NCBI GenBank assembly: GCA_029881555.1
Contig: JAOUMI010000018.1
Span: 1 to 10,739 of the forward strand
Origin: Candidatus Bathyarchaeota archaeon
GTDB taxonomy: Archaea > Thermoproteota > Bathyarchaeia > Bathyarchaeales > Bathyarchaeaceae
DNA: 10,739 bases
Direction: 5' to 3'
The translations under genes and the position numbers were made by a program. Below, in pieces: positions 1-6,103 of this stretch (position 1 is its first letter; each line of letters opens with the position of its first letter). The notes under the pieces are model-generated. The model was given only the letters and a program-made list of their open reading frames with translations. It did no database searches and was not told the DNA's origin.

Positions 1-1098
1 AAGTTCCGATGTGAATCTCTTGAACTTTCCGACTAAGGCTATCTCTGGAGGAACCACTCCTCTCTCCTTAATATCTCCACGTGCAACCATTCTGCCAACG
101 ATGGAAGCTGTGTATCCGGTAGTGCGTGCCATAGAAGTCACCCTTCGTTGTTTGTCGAAAAAGTCAACCATAACAAAAGAATGTTCTACTTTGTTTCCGT
201 CTTTTTTTCCTGTAACATCAACCCTAAGGACGGTAACGTCTTCCTCCCCGCCTAGCCTTATGGTCTTGTCCAAAATGGAAACCGCTACTTTGCGTGGTAT
301 TATCTTGACGTCATCAACCTGTATGGGTTCAGTGCTGAAGAAACCAGTGTCTCTGAACGCCCGAATCTTTTCAGCGTGCCCTGGCCAACGGGCGGTCTTC
401 TCGTCCATGTTCTTGACTTTTCCCTTCATAGTACGCAACAATGTCGAAAGTCCGTCAGTATAGAACGCCTCCAGCTCTCCAACCCCGGGAAATTCGACTT
501 TCTCCAGCCCAGACAGAGTGTCTACTTCAACTATCTTTCCATTCATCACGATTCGAGCCTTCTCACAATACATGTCAACAAGACCTTGAGTTGAAAACAC
601 GATTCTGTATCCGAGAGGAGGAACCGGCTTCTGGGGAATCCCACCACACAGAATGTGAATCTCTTCCGCTTCGTCCATGAGGCTTACGCCATAACCCGCG
701 AGAACGTTTGCTAGGCCTGGAGCGACACCACAATCAGGTACAAGGGTGACTCCAGCTTCTTTTGCTGGAGTGTCAAGTTTCCAATGCTGTTCTTCGTAGG
801 ACAGATCTACTAGGTGTACGCCAGCTTCTACAGCGGTCTTACCAGCTAGGAAACTTATCTCATAAGGAAGGGCGTTCACCACTATGTCGACATTCTTCAT
901 CAATTTTTTTGTGGCTTGTTGGTCCATAACGTCAACACGTTGCCCCGAAACCTTGTCACTCTCGAGCCTAGCGGCGAGCTGCTCCGTTTTTTTCTCGTTA
1001 AAATCGCCGAGAACAACCTTAGAGACCTCATCGCTCTGAGCCATATCCATAGCTATGGCCGAGCCCATCTTTCCACAGCCTAGAACCAAGACCCTCAC
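1..1098 (-). CDS. Saccharopine dehydrogenase-like / lysine 6-dehydrogenase-like oxidoreductase (3' end cut by window)
   Basis: 366 residues are readable without a stop before the left edge, so the C-terminus is missing. The N-terminus is a Rossmann NAD(P)-binding fold (MRVLVLGCGKMGSAIA, G-x-G-x-x-G at residues 8-13). Family-typical stretches follow: PDCGVAPGLANVLAG, GGIPQKPVPPLGYRIVFS, EAFYTDGLSTLLRT, RWPGHAEKIRA and, near the edge, ERGVVPPEIALVGKF. This layout is that of lysine 6-dehydrogenase and related saccharopine dehydrogenase-like proteins, cytosolic enzymes that oxidise an amino acid amine with NAD(P). The exact substrate cannot be read from sequence. The GTG start at 1098 is the only one available: an in-frame TGA lies two codons upstream, and a GGGGGTTGAG purine-rich stretch precedes it. 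The gene diverges from the MttB-family gene, suggesting shared control. Family call is firm; substrate is open. Confidence 0.85.
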   Translation of the reverse strand, partial: MRVLVLGCGKMGSAIAMDMAQSDEVSKVVLGDFNEKKTEQLAARLESDKVSGQRVDVMDQQATKKLMKNVDIVVNALPYEISFLAGKTAVEAGVHLVDLSYEEQHWKLDTPAKEAGVTLVPDCGVAPGLANVLAGYGVSLMDEAEEIHILCGGIPQKPVPPLGYRIVFSTQGLVDMYCEKARIVMNGKIVEVDTLSGLEKVEFPGVGELEAFYTDGLSTLLRTMKGKVKNMDEKTARWPGHAEKIRAFRDTGFFSTEPIQVDDVKIIPRKVAVSILDKTIRLGGEEDVTVLRVDVTGKKDGNKVEHSFVMVDFFDKQRRVTSMARTTGYTASIVGRMVARGDIKERGVVPPEIALVGKFKRFTSEL

Positions 1099-1200
1099 AT
1101 CTCAACCCCCTTACTTCTTCACCTCATCATCCTTCTGTAAGTGCCTATACAAAGATTTAAGATTCTTCTCGGATTAGTACTCCAACGCAAGGTGAGAAAA
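1099..1200. promoter_or_regulatory. Divergent promoter region, dehydrogenase / methyltransferase
   Basis: About 100 nt separate the two divergent starts. An AT-rich block around 1150-1162 (aaagatttaagat) could serve as a TATA element for either direction. A GGTGAG ribosome site (1191-1196) sits 4 nt before the GTG at 1201 and decides the methyltransferase start. No clear operator repeat is visible. Confidence 0.4.
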
Positions 1201-2658
1201 GTGGAACTCAAAGGTCTTCAGTTAAGGGTTCTCACTAGTGACGAGGTCTACGAAATCCATTTGGCTGCATTGGAAATCTTAGATCGCGTCGGTGTTAAGG
1301 TGCTAGAGCCAAAAGCGTTTTCAGTCTTGAAAGAAGCCGGGGCTAATGTGAACCAAGACAAGAGGATTGCCAGAATTCCAAACTATCTCGTGAGTGAAGC
1401 TGTAAAAAAGGCTCCAAGTAGTTTTGCTCTTTATGGCAGAGATGGAAAGTACAAGTTGCGGTTAGGTGGTAAAAGGACTTACTTTGCCCTACCTGGAACG
1501 GGTGTAAACGTTCTAGACTTAGAAACAGGAAAATGTAGAAGTTCAACACTGGCAGACGTAAAAAAATTTTACAGGTTAGCTGATGCCTTACCCAACGTTC
1601 ATCATGCTTCACTAGCAGTTGAGCCGACAGATATCTCAAATCCTGTTGCTTCCCTGTATTCCATACTTGAAGGTTTCAGAAACACGACGAAGACAATAGA
1701 TGGCGATAGCTACGGAGAAACTGGGGCTTTAGATACCATTCAGATAGCTTCCATAGTTGCTGGTGGAATAGATGAGCTCAGGAAAAAGCCTAGACTCTTG
1801 GGCTATGTAAACCCTGTAAGCCCATTACAACAATCTAAGGAAATGATGGAAGGCTTATTAACATACGCTAAATACGGCCAACCCGTTATAATAGCTCCAG
1901 AGGCTCAAGCGGGAGCAACAGCACCTGTCACTTTGGCAGGTTTATTGGCACAACAGAACGCAGAAATCCTCAGCGGAGTAGTTATAACGCAACTGCTGAA
2001 TCCAGGTAGCCCCGTACTCTATGGAGCTGTCTCAACTATTATGGATATGAAAGAGGGAAACGTAGCGTTAGGGTCAGTTGAAACGGGCTTGATTAATGTA
2101 GCGGCTGCTCAATTAGCTCGTTTTTACAACCTACCCAGTCGAGGAACTGGAGGCACCACAGAGGCAAAGGTTCCGGACCTTCAAGCAGGTTATGAAAAGG
2201 CCATAACTTTGATGGTGGCTTCTCTTGCTGGCATCAATTTCATCTATGACGCTGCCGGTTCTCTTGAATCAACATTGACAGCTTCTTTCGAACAAGTTGT
2301 TGCTGACAATGAACTCTGTGGAATGGTGGAAAGAGTCGGTCAAGGGATTGACGTTTGTGATGAAACTTTAGCCATCGACATAATAGAGGCGGTGGGACCT
2401 AGTGGCCAGTACCTAACCCAAAAACACACTATCGAACACTTAAGAAAAGAACATTATCTGCCTTCTATCCTCAGCAGACAAAACAGGTTAAAATGGGAGA
2501 AAGCTGGTTCAAAGACGTTGAGAGACGTTGCACGTGAAGAGGCTAAGAGAATATTAAAAGAACATGAACCTGAGCCTTTAGAGCCGGAAGTGGATAAAGA
2601 ACTAGAAAAAACAATCAGAAAACTAGAAAAGAAAAGAATACGATTTTCAAAAGTCTAA
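1201..2658 (+). CDS. Trimethylamine methyltransferase (MttB) superfamily protein, no pyrrolysine codon
   Basis: 485 residues, normal length for the MttB family (corrinoid-dependent methyltransferases that move a methyl group from tri- or quaternary amines to a corrinoid protein). The family pattern is clear: N-terminal LAALEILDRVGVKV, then QAGATAPVT (about 236-244), RGTGGTTEAKVPD (314-326) and INFIYDAAGSLES (345-357). The frame is open throughout, with no in-frame TAG, so this is a non-pyrrolysine member like the glycine betaine enzyme MtgB, not a classical methanogen MttB. GTG at 1201 is preferred over GTG at 1141, because GGTGAG lies just before 1201 and the upstream 20 residues overlap the AT-rich promoter block. 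The tail after about residue 445 is a highly charged Glu/Lys helix. No corrinoid protein or MtgA-like partner is in the window. Substrate unknown. Confidence 0.9.
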   Translation: MELKGLQLRVLTSDEVYEIHLAALEILDRVGVKVLEPKAFSVLKEAGANVNQDKRIARIPNYLVSEAVKKAPSSFALYGRDGKYKLRLGGKRTYFALPGTGVNVLDLETGKCRSSTLADVKKFYRLADALPNVHHASLAVEPTDISNPVASLYSILEGFRNTTKTIDGDSYGETGALDTIQIASIVAGGIDELRKKPRLLGYVNPVSPLQQSKEMMEGLLTYAKYGQPVIIAPEAQAGATAPVTLAGLLAQQNAEILSGVVITQLLNPGSPVLYGAVSTIMDMKEGNVALGSVETGLINVAAAQLARFYNLPSRGTGGTTEAKVPDLQAGYEKAITLMVASLAGINFIYDAAGSLESTLTASFEQVVADNELCGMVERVGQGIDVCDETLAIDIIEAVGPSGQYLTQKHTIEHLRKEHYLPSILSRQNRLKWEKAGSKTLRDVAREEAKRILKEHEPEPLEPEVDKELEKTIRKLEKKRIRFSKV

Positions 2659-2696
2659 TACATCTTAGCTTAACTCTTCGTAGGGCGGTTGGTTCG

Positions 2697-2803
2697 TGGT
2701 GCCGCGGGCCGGACTTGAACCGGCGACAACCCGGTCTTCAGCTTCACCCTCAAGCGGAGACTACCACCGAGTCGGGTGCTCTCCCAGTCTGAGCTACCGC
2801 GGC
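2697..2803 (-). tRNA. tRNA-Phe(GAA) with a 30-nt intron at position 30/31
   Basis: On the minus strand a 7-bp acceptor (GCCGCGG / CCGCGGC), a D arm (GCTC/GAGC) and a T arm (GCCGG-TTCAAGT-CCGGC) are all perfect. CCA is encoded at 2697-2699. After removal of the intron the anticodon arm reads CCCGG-CTGAAGA-CCGGG, five Watson-Crick pairs with anticodon GAA, matching archaeal tRNA-Phe. Without splicing the stem cannot form. A TATA box lies about 29 nt upstream of G1. Confidence 0.93.
2743..2772 (-). other. tRNA-Phe intron with bulge-helix-bulge splice motif
   Basis: The exon-1 end CACC pairs with intron GGTG (4-bp central helix). It is flanked by 3-nt bulges CGA and AAG, and by an intron helix CTC/GAG. 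Cutting each bulge after its second base (CG|A and AA|G) removes exactly 30 nt and restores a perfect anticodon stem. The site lies between positions 30 and 31 rather than the common 37/38, so it is a non-canonical position with a canonical splice motif. Confidence 0.85.
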
Positions 2804-2825
2804 ACGTACTCAACAAGATTCGCAC

Positions 2826-2838
2826 GTTTATTTTTAAG
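2826..2838 (-). promoter_or_regulatory. TATA box for tRNA-Phe
   Basis: Reads CTTAAAAATAAAC on the minus strand, centred about 29 nt before G1 of the tRNA, the expected archaeal TBP-site distance. Confidence 0.6.
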
Positions 2839-2922
2839 TTTTCGGAAAAGATGTAGATTAGACTGAGCTTAAACTGCGACATGCACCGCACGGAAACTAT
2901 GGGCTTAGCACCTTAGCAAGTC

Positions 2923-3057
2923 TTATCTTGCCAGTTGCTTCTCGATTCTGGCAAGTTTTTTCTTCTTTTTCTTCTCTTTCCTTTCTTTCTTTTTGAGGGG
3001 CTTAGGTTTTCCTCCTCTATTCCTCCCCTTTAATCCGCCCTTCGCACTTCCGCTCAT
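2923..3057 (-). CDS. Small lysine-rich basic protein (44 aa), unknown function
   Basis: I do not recognise a family. ATG at 3057 opens a 44-codon frame. Residues 1-20 are Gly/Lys/Arg rich (MSGSAKGGLKGRNRGGKPKP), followed by a run of Lys with a few Glu/Arg and a helical end (ARIEKQLAR). By count it has 15 Lys, 5 Arg and 3 Glu, with no aromatic residue and no Cys. Such composition suggests nucleic-acid or ribosome binding, but this is inference; it resembles the basic N-terminal tail of some small archaeal ribosomal proteins without their folded part. Support for expression: AGGAG 8-9 nt before the ATG, and TATA-like sequences upstream (3101-3110 and 3153-3160). It lies alone between tRNA-Phe and the tRNA-Val fragment. 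Low-complexity purine runs could also give a chance ORF. Confidence 0.5.
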   Translation of the reverse strand: MSGSAKGGLKGRNRGGKPKPLKKKERKEKKKKKKLARIEKQLAR

Positions 3058-3100
3058 GAAAATGTCTCCTATTTCTCAGACTAGAAATTGTTCGCGCTTC

Positions 3101-3160
3101 TTAAAAATATTCTTTGCTCACTCCATTTCCGCCATGTGTCTTAAAACTAGCGCATATAAA
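3101..3160 (-). promoter_or_regulatory. Candidate promoter of the lysine-rich small ORF
   Basis: Two TATA-like elements on the minus strand: TTTATATG (3153-3160), closest to the archaeal consensus but implying a leader of roughly 75 nt, and ATATTTTTAA (3101-3110), implying a leader of about 20-25 nt. Confidence 0.35.
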
Positions 3161-3189
3161 TGTTTGAACATCAGTTGAACTCGTCGATA

Positions 3190-3232
3190 GTGGGCCGGGC
3201 CGGATTTGAACCTGTAACCCTCGCCACGTGAG
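3190..3232 (-). pseudogene. Decayed 3' fragment of tRNA-Val(CAC)
   Basis: Bases 3190-3212 are identical (23 of 23) to the 3' end of the intact tRNA-Val gene at 4718-4740, covering the acceptor 3' strand, T-stem 3' strand and T loop. The next 20 bases, up to the anticodon loop (CTCACGT against CTCACGC), match at 14. The other T-stem strand has changed (ACAGG against GCCGG), so that stem has two mismatches. CCA has become CTA, and there is no 5' half. It cannot fold as a tRNA and looks like a partial duplicate or an attachment-site remnant. Confidence 0.75.
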
Positions 3233-3323
3233 ATTGTTGTCATGGTTGCCGAAGGCTTGACGCACGGGTGCTCAAATGTGAAGATGGGAGCAGAGATACC
3301 GCTGTCTGCGTCGTTTGAGTCTG

Positions 3324-4592
3324 TCAGGGGTCGGTCTTTCCATAGTTTTTGCTGTATATTGCTAAGTCATAGAAATCTATGACGTTGTCGTTGTTAATGT
3401 CGCACGGCTCATCCCAACTAGAACTCTGTGGCGTTGCTCCGTAGGCCCTGCCAATTCGAGTCAAGTCATGTAGGTCAACGACGACGTCGCCGTTTATGTC
3501 ACCTGCGATTGTGATTTGAACTATGCCATCGACGTATTCGTTGTCGGCTGTGTCGATTTCACCTGGAACTGTGCTGGCTTTGGCGCTTATTGTATAGTTT
3601 CCTTTAGCTACACCCGTTGTGTCCCAAATGAACGTTAAGGCGACGTTTGCGTCGGGAATCAGATCACCAATGGTCTGTGTTTCGATTGGGGTTGTGTTGT
3701 AGTATGCGATGACATCGAAGGTTTCGGAGTAGTCGCCTTGATTTTCAACAGTTGTATTTATGGTCACAGAAAACCCGGCCCCTACAACCGTTTTTGAGGT
3801 TGTAACGCCGACAACTGCCACATCACGTAGCGGATGGGCTTCTAAGTAAAGTGTGTGTAAAACGTCAGTGAGAAAGTTTACTGCGAGGTTAAGTGATTCT
3901 CCGCATCTATCTATGAACGTGGGATTACTCCAATTGTAGTTTTGGTTCATCCAAACGCATGTTAGGTCACCGTCAACGTCGAAAGTAGTGTCATAGGCGA
4001 TTTGGGTTGCCGCATCATACGCGGAGATTACCGCTAGGACGTCGTCAAAGGCGAGATACGAATTGAACTCGTCTTCGTAGCTATCGGTTCGTGTGTTCAC
4101 ACGCCCCTCGTATTTGCTGTGATTTTGCCCTTTTCCCCAATCTGTGCCAGAGCCCATTACATGACAGAAAACAGCTACGTCAACAATGTAGTGGCTCATA
4201 ATCCCAGCAGTCTTCGAAGCATTTGCAAAGTCGCCCGACTCAAGAAAGCTCAAAGCGTTATAGTATTCCTCAGACGCTCGAACTGCTGCATCATCCTCTT
4301 GGAGGCTTCCATTGGACCAGTAATAGATGTGATGTTTTCCCATGTCGCCGATGCCATCAGGCGCTCCCCCATTATCGGGCAGTTCGGTTCCATACAAATA
4401 AGCCACGAGATTATTCAAAATATACTGCTTCTCCTCTTCCGGCAACCAGTCTAAAGCGTGTTGAGCAATCCAGTCATGGGTTCCATAATCTGGATTAGAC
4501 GGATCATTGCTATAACCACCATTGCTCCAAGCCGAAACATCCGTCGCAAACCATGTTGTCGAAAAAAGCAGCAAAATGAAAACAAGCGACAT
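3324..4592 (-). CDS. Secreted zinc-dependent phospholipase C-like protein with CARDB and dockerin modules
   Basis: 422 aa from the ATG. Residues 1-21 are a signal peptide (MSLVFILLLFSTTWFATDVSA); cleavage would expose Trp22 as mature N-terminus, as in Bacillus cereus PLC, whose Trp1 binds zinc. Other ligands fit that enzyme: His39, Asp73, His87, His134, Asp138, His144, His158, Glu162. The spacings Asp73-His87 (14) and 134-138-144-158-162 (4, 6, 14, 4) equal those of Asp55-His69 and 118-122-128-142-146. Residues about 255-362 form a CARDB/Ig-like domain. Residues 364-385 and 397-418 are two dockerin calcium loops (GDINGDVVVDLHDL, CDINNDNVIDFYDL). Expected reaction: extracellular cleavage of phospholipid or another phosphoester. 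Start is uncertain: no ribosome site precedes the ATG, but GGAGGT (4617-4622) lies 6 nt before an in-frame CTG at 4610, which would add KLK and improve the signal peptide. No cohesin is in the window. Confidence 0.85.
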   Translation of the reverse strand: MSLVFILLLFSTTWFATDVSAWSNGGYSNDPSNPDYGTHDWIAQHALDWLPEEEKQYILNNLVAYLYGTELPDNGGAPDGIGDMGKHHIYYWSNGSLQEDDAAVRASEEYYNALSFLESGDFANASKTAGIMSHYIVDVAVFCHVMGSGTDWGKGQNHSKYEGRVNTRTDSYEDEFNSYLAFDDVLAVISAYDAATQIAYDTTFDVDGDLTCVWMNQNYNWSNPTFIDRCGESLNLAVNFLTDVLHTLYLEAHPLRDVAVVGVTTSKTVVGAGFSVTINTTVENQGDYSETFDVIAYYNTTPIETQTIGDLIPDANVALTFIWDTTGVAKGNYTISAKASTVPGEIDTADNEYVDGIVQITIAGDINGDVVVDLHDLTRIGRAYGATPQSSSWDEPCDINNDNVIDFYDLAIYSKNYGKTDP

Positions 4593-4616
4593 TGCAACTT
4601 TTAACTTCAGTTTTGA

Positions 4617-4650
4617 ACCTCCCTATGAATACTGTGACTCAAATATTTAT
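4617..4650 (-). promoter_or_regulatory. Promoter and ribosome site of the phospholipase-like gene
   Basis: TATA-like ATAAATATTT (4641-4650 on the minus strand) predicts transcription starting near 4620. A strong GGAGGT lies at 4617-4622, 6 nt before an in-frame CTG (4608-4610) but 24 nt before the first ATG (4592). The two signals nearly overlap, so the leader is very short whichever start is used. Confidence 0.45.
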
Positions 4651-4715
4651 CACTTTCAGTTTCCTGTCAAATACAACAACCTACATCATCCTAAACAGCA
4701 AACGAGAATTCGTTT

Positions 4716-4793
4716 TGGTGGGCCGGGCCGGATTTGAACCGGCGATCTTCGCCGCGTGAGGGCGACGTCTTAACCACGCTGGACTACCGGCCC
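4716..4793 (-). tRNA. tRNA-Val(CAC)
   Basis: Minus-strand cloverleaf: acceptor GGGCCGG/CCGGCCC (7 bp), anticodon arm TCGCC-CTCACGC-GGCGA (5 bp, anticodon CAC), T arm GCCGG-TTCAAAT-CCGGC (5 bp), discriminator A, encoded CCA (4716-4718). No intron. The D stem has a C-A pair at its inner end, not unusual. A TATA box lies about 33 nt upstream. Its 3' end is duplicated at 3190-3212. Confidence 0.93.
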
Positions 4794-4820
4794 ACAAAGG
4801 TTTAAACGGTAAACTAATCC

Positions 4821-4830
4821 GTTTATATCT
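4821..4830 (-). promoter_or_regulatory. TATA box for tRNA-Val
   Basis: AGATATAAAC on the minus strand, centred about 33 nt before G1 of tRNA-Val. The stretch from here to the rpl40e stop holds no supported gene. Confidence 0.55.
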
Positions 4831-4993
4831 TTCGTCACCAAGCCATGACCGAAACTGCACGGAGAATGTTGAAGAAAGGAGAAATACTGTAATCATTTTT
4901 GTACCTAAAATCCCATCCCTCCCAATCTGGGTCCCAAACAATTTTTTCTATTGGCACCCAAAAGACTACTATCTTTCTACCGACACGCAAAAG

Positions 4994-5155
4994 TTAACGT
5001 ACCAATTCTCGCTTCTTCCACCGCAGGTTCTTGCTCCTGCATTTCCTACACTTAGTAGCACTAGAAGCATTCCGAGCCCCACATTCTCGACAAATTTTCA
5101 TGTAGAGCCTATGCTTCTGAGCAATAGTCTTTTTAAAGGGATCCATGATCGGCAC
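4994..5155 (-). CDS. rpl40e: 50S ribosomal protein L40e (eL40)
   Basis: 53 aa, zinc-ribbon protein of the large ribosomal subunit. The sequence opens MPIMDPFKKTIAQKH and continues with two CxxC motifs (CREC, CRKC) separated by ten residues, then SKNLRWKKRELVR, closely matching archaeal L40e. GTG at 5155 is chosen over ATG at 5146: it gives the conserved MPI-D N-terminus, and GGGGTGG lies 6 nt before it, whereas the ATG has no well-placed ribosome site. It starts 27 nt after the sucD stop on the same strand and is probably the last gene of the regulator-sucC-sucD operon. T-rich sequence after the stop (TTAACTTTTG) could end transcription. Confidence 0.93.
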   Translation of the reverse strand: MPIMDPFKKTIAQKHRLYMKICRECGARNASSATKCRKCRSKNLRWKKRELVR

Positions 5156-5182
5156 AGCGTTCCACCCCTCTCTGTAAATCAG

Positions 5183-6103
5183 TTACGTCTCAGACTCAGC
5201 CCCACCAAATATACCTTTCCCCCTCAACCTCTCAGCCAACATTTTCGCCACGTCGCTGGGTTTTTCAGCCACCCCAACACCCGCCGCCCTAAAAGCTTCA
5301 ATCTTGCTCTGGGCAGTTCCAGTTCTTCCCATGATAATGGCTCCGGCGTGCCCCATCCTCCTTCCAGGAGGCGCGGTTCTACCAGCTACAAATGCAACCA
5401 CGGGTTTGTCGTATCCTTCGGCAGAGATAAAATCTGCGGTTCGTTCTTCCATGTCTCCCCCGATCTCACCTATCAAAACAACCCCCTCGGTGTGCTCGTC
5501 CCCCTCAAACTCTCTGAGAACCTCCACGAAACTTAAGCCAACAACAGGGTCTCCGCCTAACCCCAGACAGGTAGACTGACCCAGACCCCTCGTGGAAAGC
5601 CCTACTGCAATCTCATATGTTAGGGTTCCACTTCTAGAGGCTATACCCACGGTTCCCCTCCTGAAAATGTGTGCAGGCATTATACCGAGCTTGCACTCAC
5701 CCGGTGTGATGATGCCCGGGGTGTTGGGACCAATAACGACTGCTCCTTGCTGTTTTGCGCGCGCCATAACTAGCACCGCATCTCTCACTGGAATGTGCTC
5801 GGTAATGATCACAAGAGTTCTCAACCCGCCCTCAAGAGCTTCAAGAGCAGCGTCAGCGGCGAAGGAAGCTGGAACAAAGATCACGGAGACATCTGCATCA
5901 TGCTTTTTCAGCGCTTCTTCCACTGTGTCGTAAACTGGAACGTTGTGAACTCGTGTTCCCCCCTTCCCAGGCGTCACACCCGCAACAATCTGAGTTCCGT
6001 AGCCGAGCATGAGCCCCGTGTGGAAGCTTCCTTGGGTTCCGGTTATACCCTGAACGATGGCTCTAACATGTGTGTCAACAAAGATCCCCAAGGGTAGATT
6101 CAC
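5183..6103 (-). CDS. sucD: Succinyl-CoA synthetase (ADP/GDP-forming) alpha subunit
   Basis: 306 aa. With the beta subunit it interconverts succinyl-CoA + ADP (or GDP) + phosphate and succinate + CoA + ATP (GTP) in the cytosol. Visible features: CoA-binding Rossmann domain with VQGITGTQGSFHT (18-29) and VTPGKGGTRVHNVPVYDTV, ligase domain with SRSGTLTYE (157-165), and the phosphohistidine loop GHAGAI with His252. Length fits SucD and is well short of the alpha subunit of ADP-forming acetyl-CoA synthetase. The GTG start at 6103 overlaps the sucC TGA (GTGA), so translation is coupled. An in-frame TTG at 6091 has GGTGA 9 nt before it and would give the shorter N-terminus MGIFVDTHVRAIVQGITG, nearer the usual family start; the choice is not settled. 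Confidence 0.95.
   Translation of the reverse strand: MNLPLGIFVDTHVRAIVQGITGTQGSFHTGLMLGYGTQIVAGVTPGKGGTRVHNVPVYDTVEEALKKHDADVSVIFVPASFAADAALEALEGGLRTLVIITEHIPVRDAVLVMARAKQQGAVVIGPNTPGIITPGECKLGIMPAHIFRRGTVGIASRSGTLTYEIAVGLSTRGLGQSTCLGLGGDPVVGLSFVEVLREFEGDEHTEGVVLIGEIGGDMEERTADFISAEGYDKPVVAFVAGRTAPPGRRMGHAGAIIMGRTGTAQSKIEAFRAAGVGVAEKPSDVAKMLAERLRGKGIFGGAESET

Noticed and set aside
44..75. Possible frameshift near the visible end of the dehydrogenase
   Set aside because: A careful re-read of the codons gives the conserved ERGVVPPEIALVGKF in the same frame, so the gene is intact to the window edge.
2670..2891. 73-aa minus-strand open frame
   Set aside because: It covers the tRNA-Phe gene and its promoter, with no protein-like pattern.
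3190..3300. Split tRNA half or tRNA-Val with an intron at the fragment
   Set aside because: No 5' half nearby, the T stem has two mismatches and CCA is lost, so a functional trans-spliced half is unlikely.
4844..4891. 15-codon plus-strand ORF (MTETARRMLKKGEIL)
   Set aside because: Too short, with no ribosome site; nothing supports translation.
4681..4941. 86-aa minus-strand open frame
   Set aside because: It runs through tRNA-Val; the translated AGSNPARPT segment is a typical product of reading a T arm.
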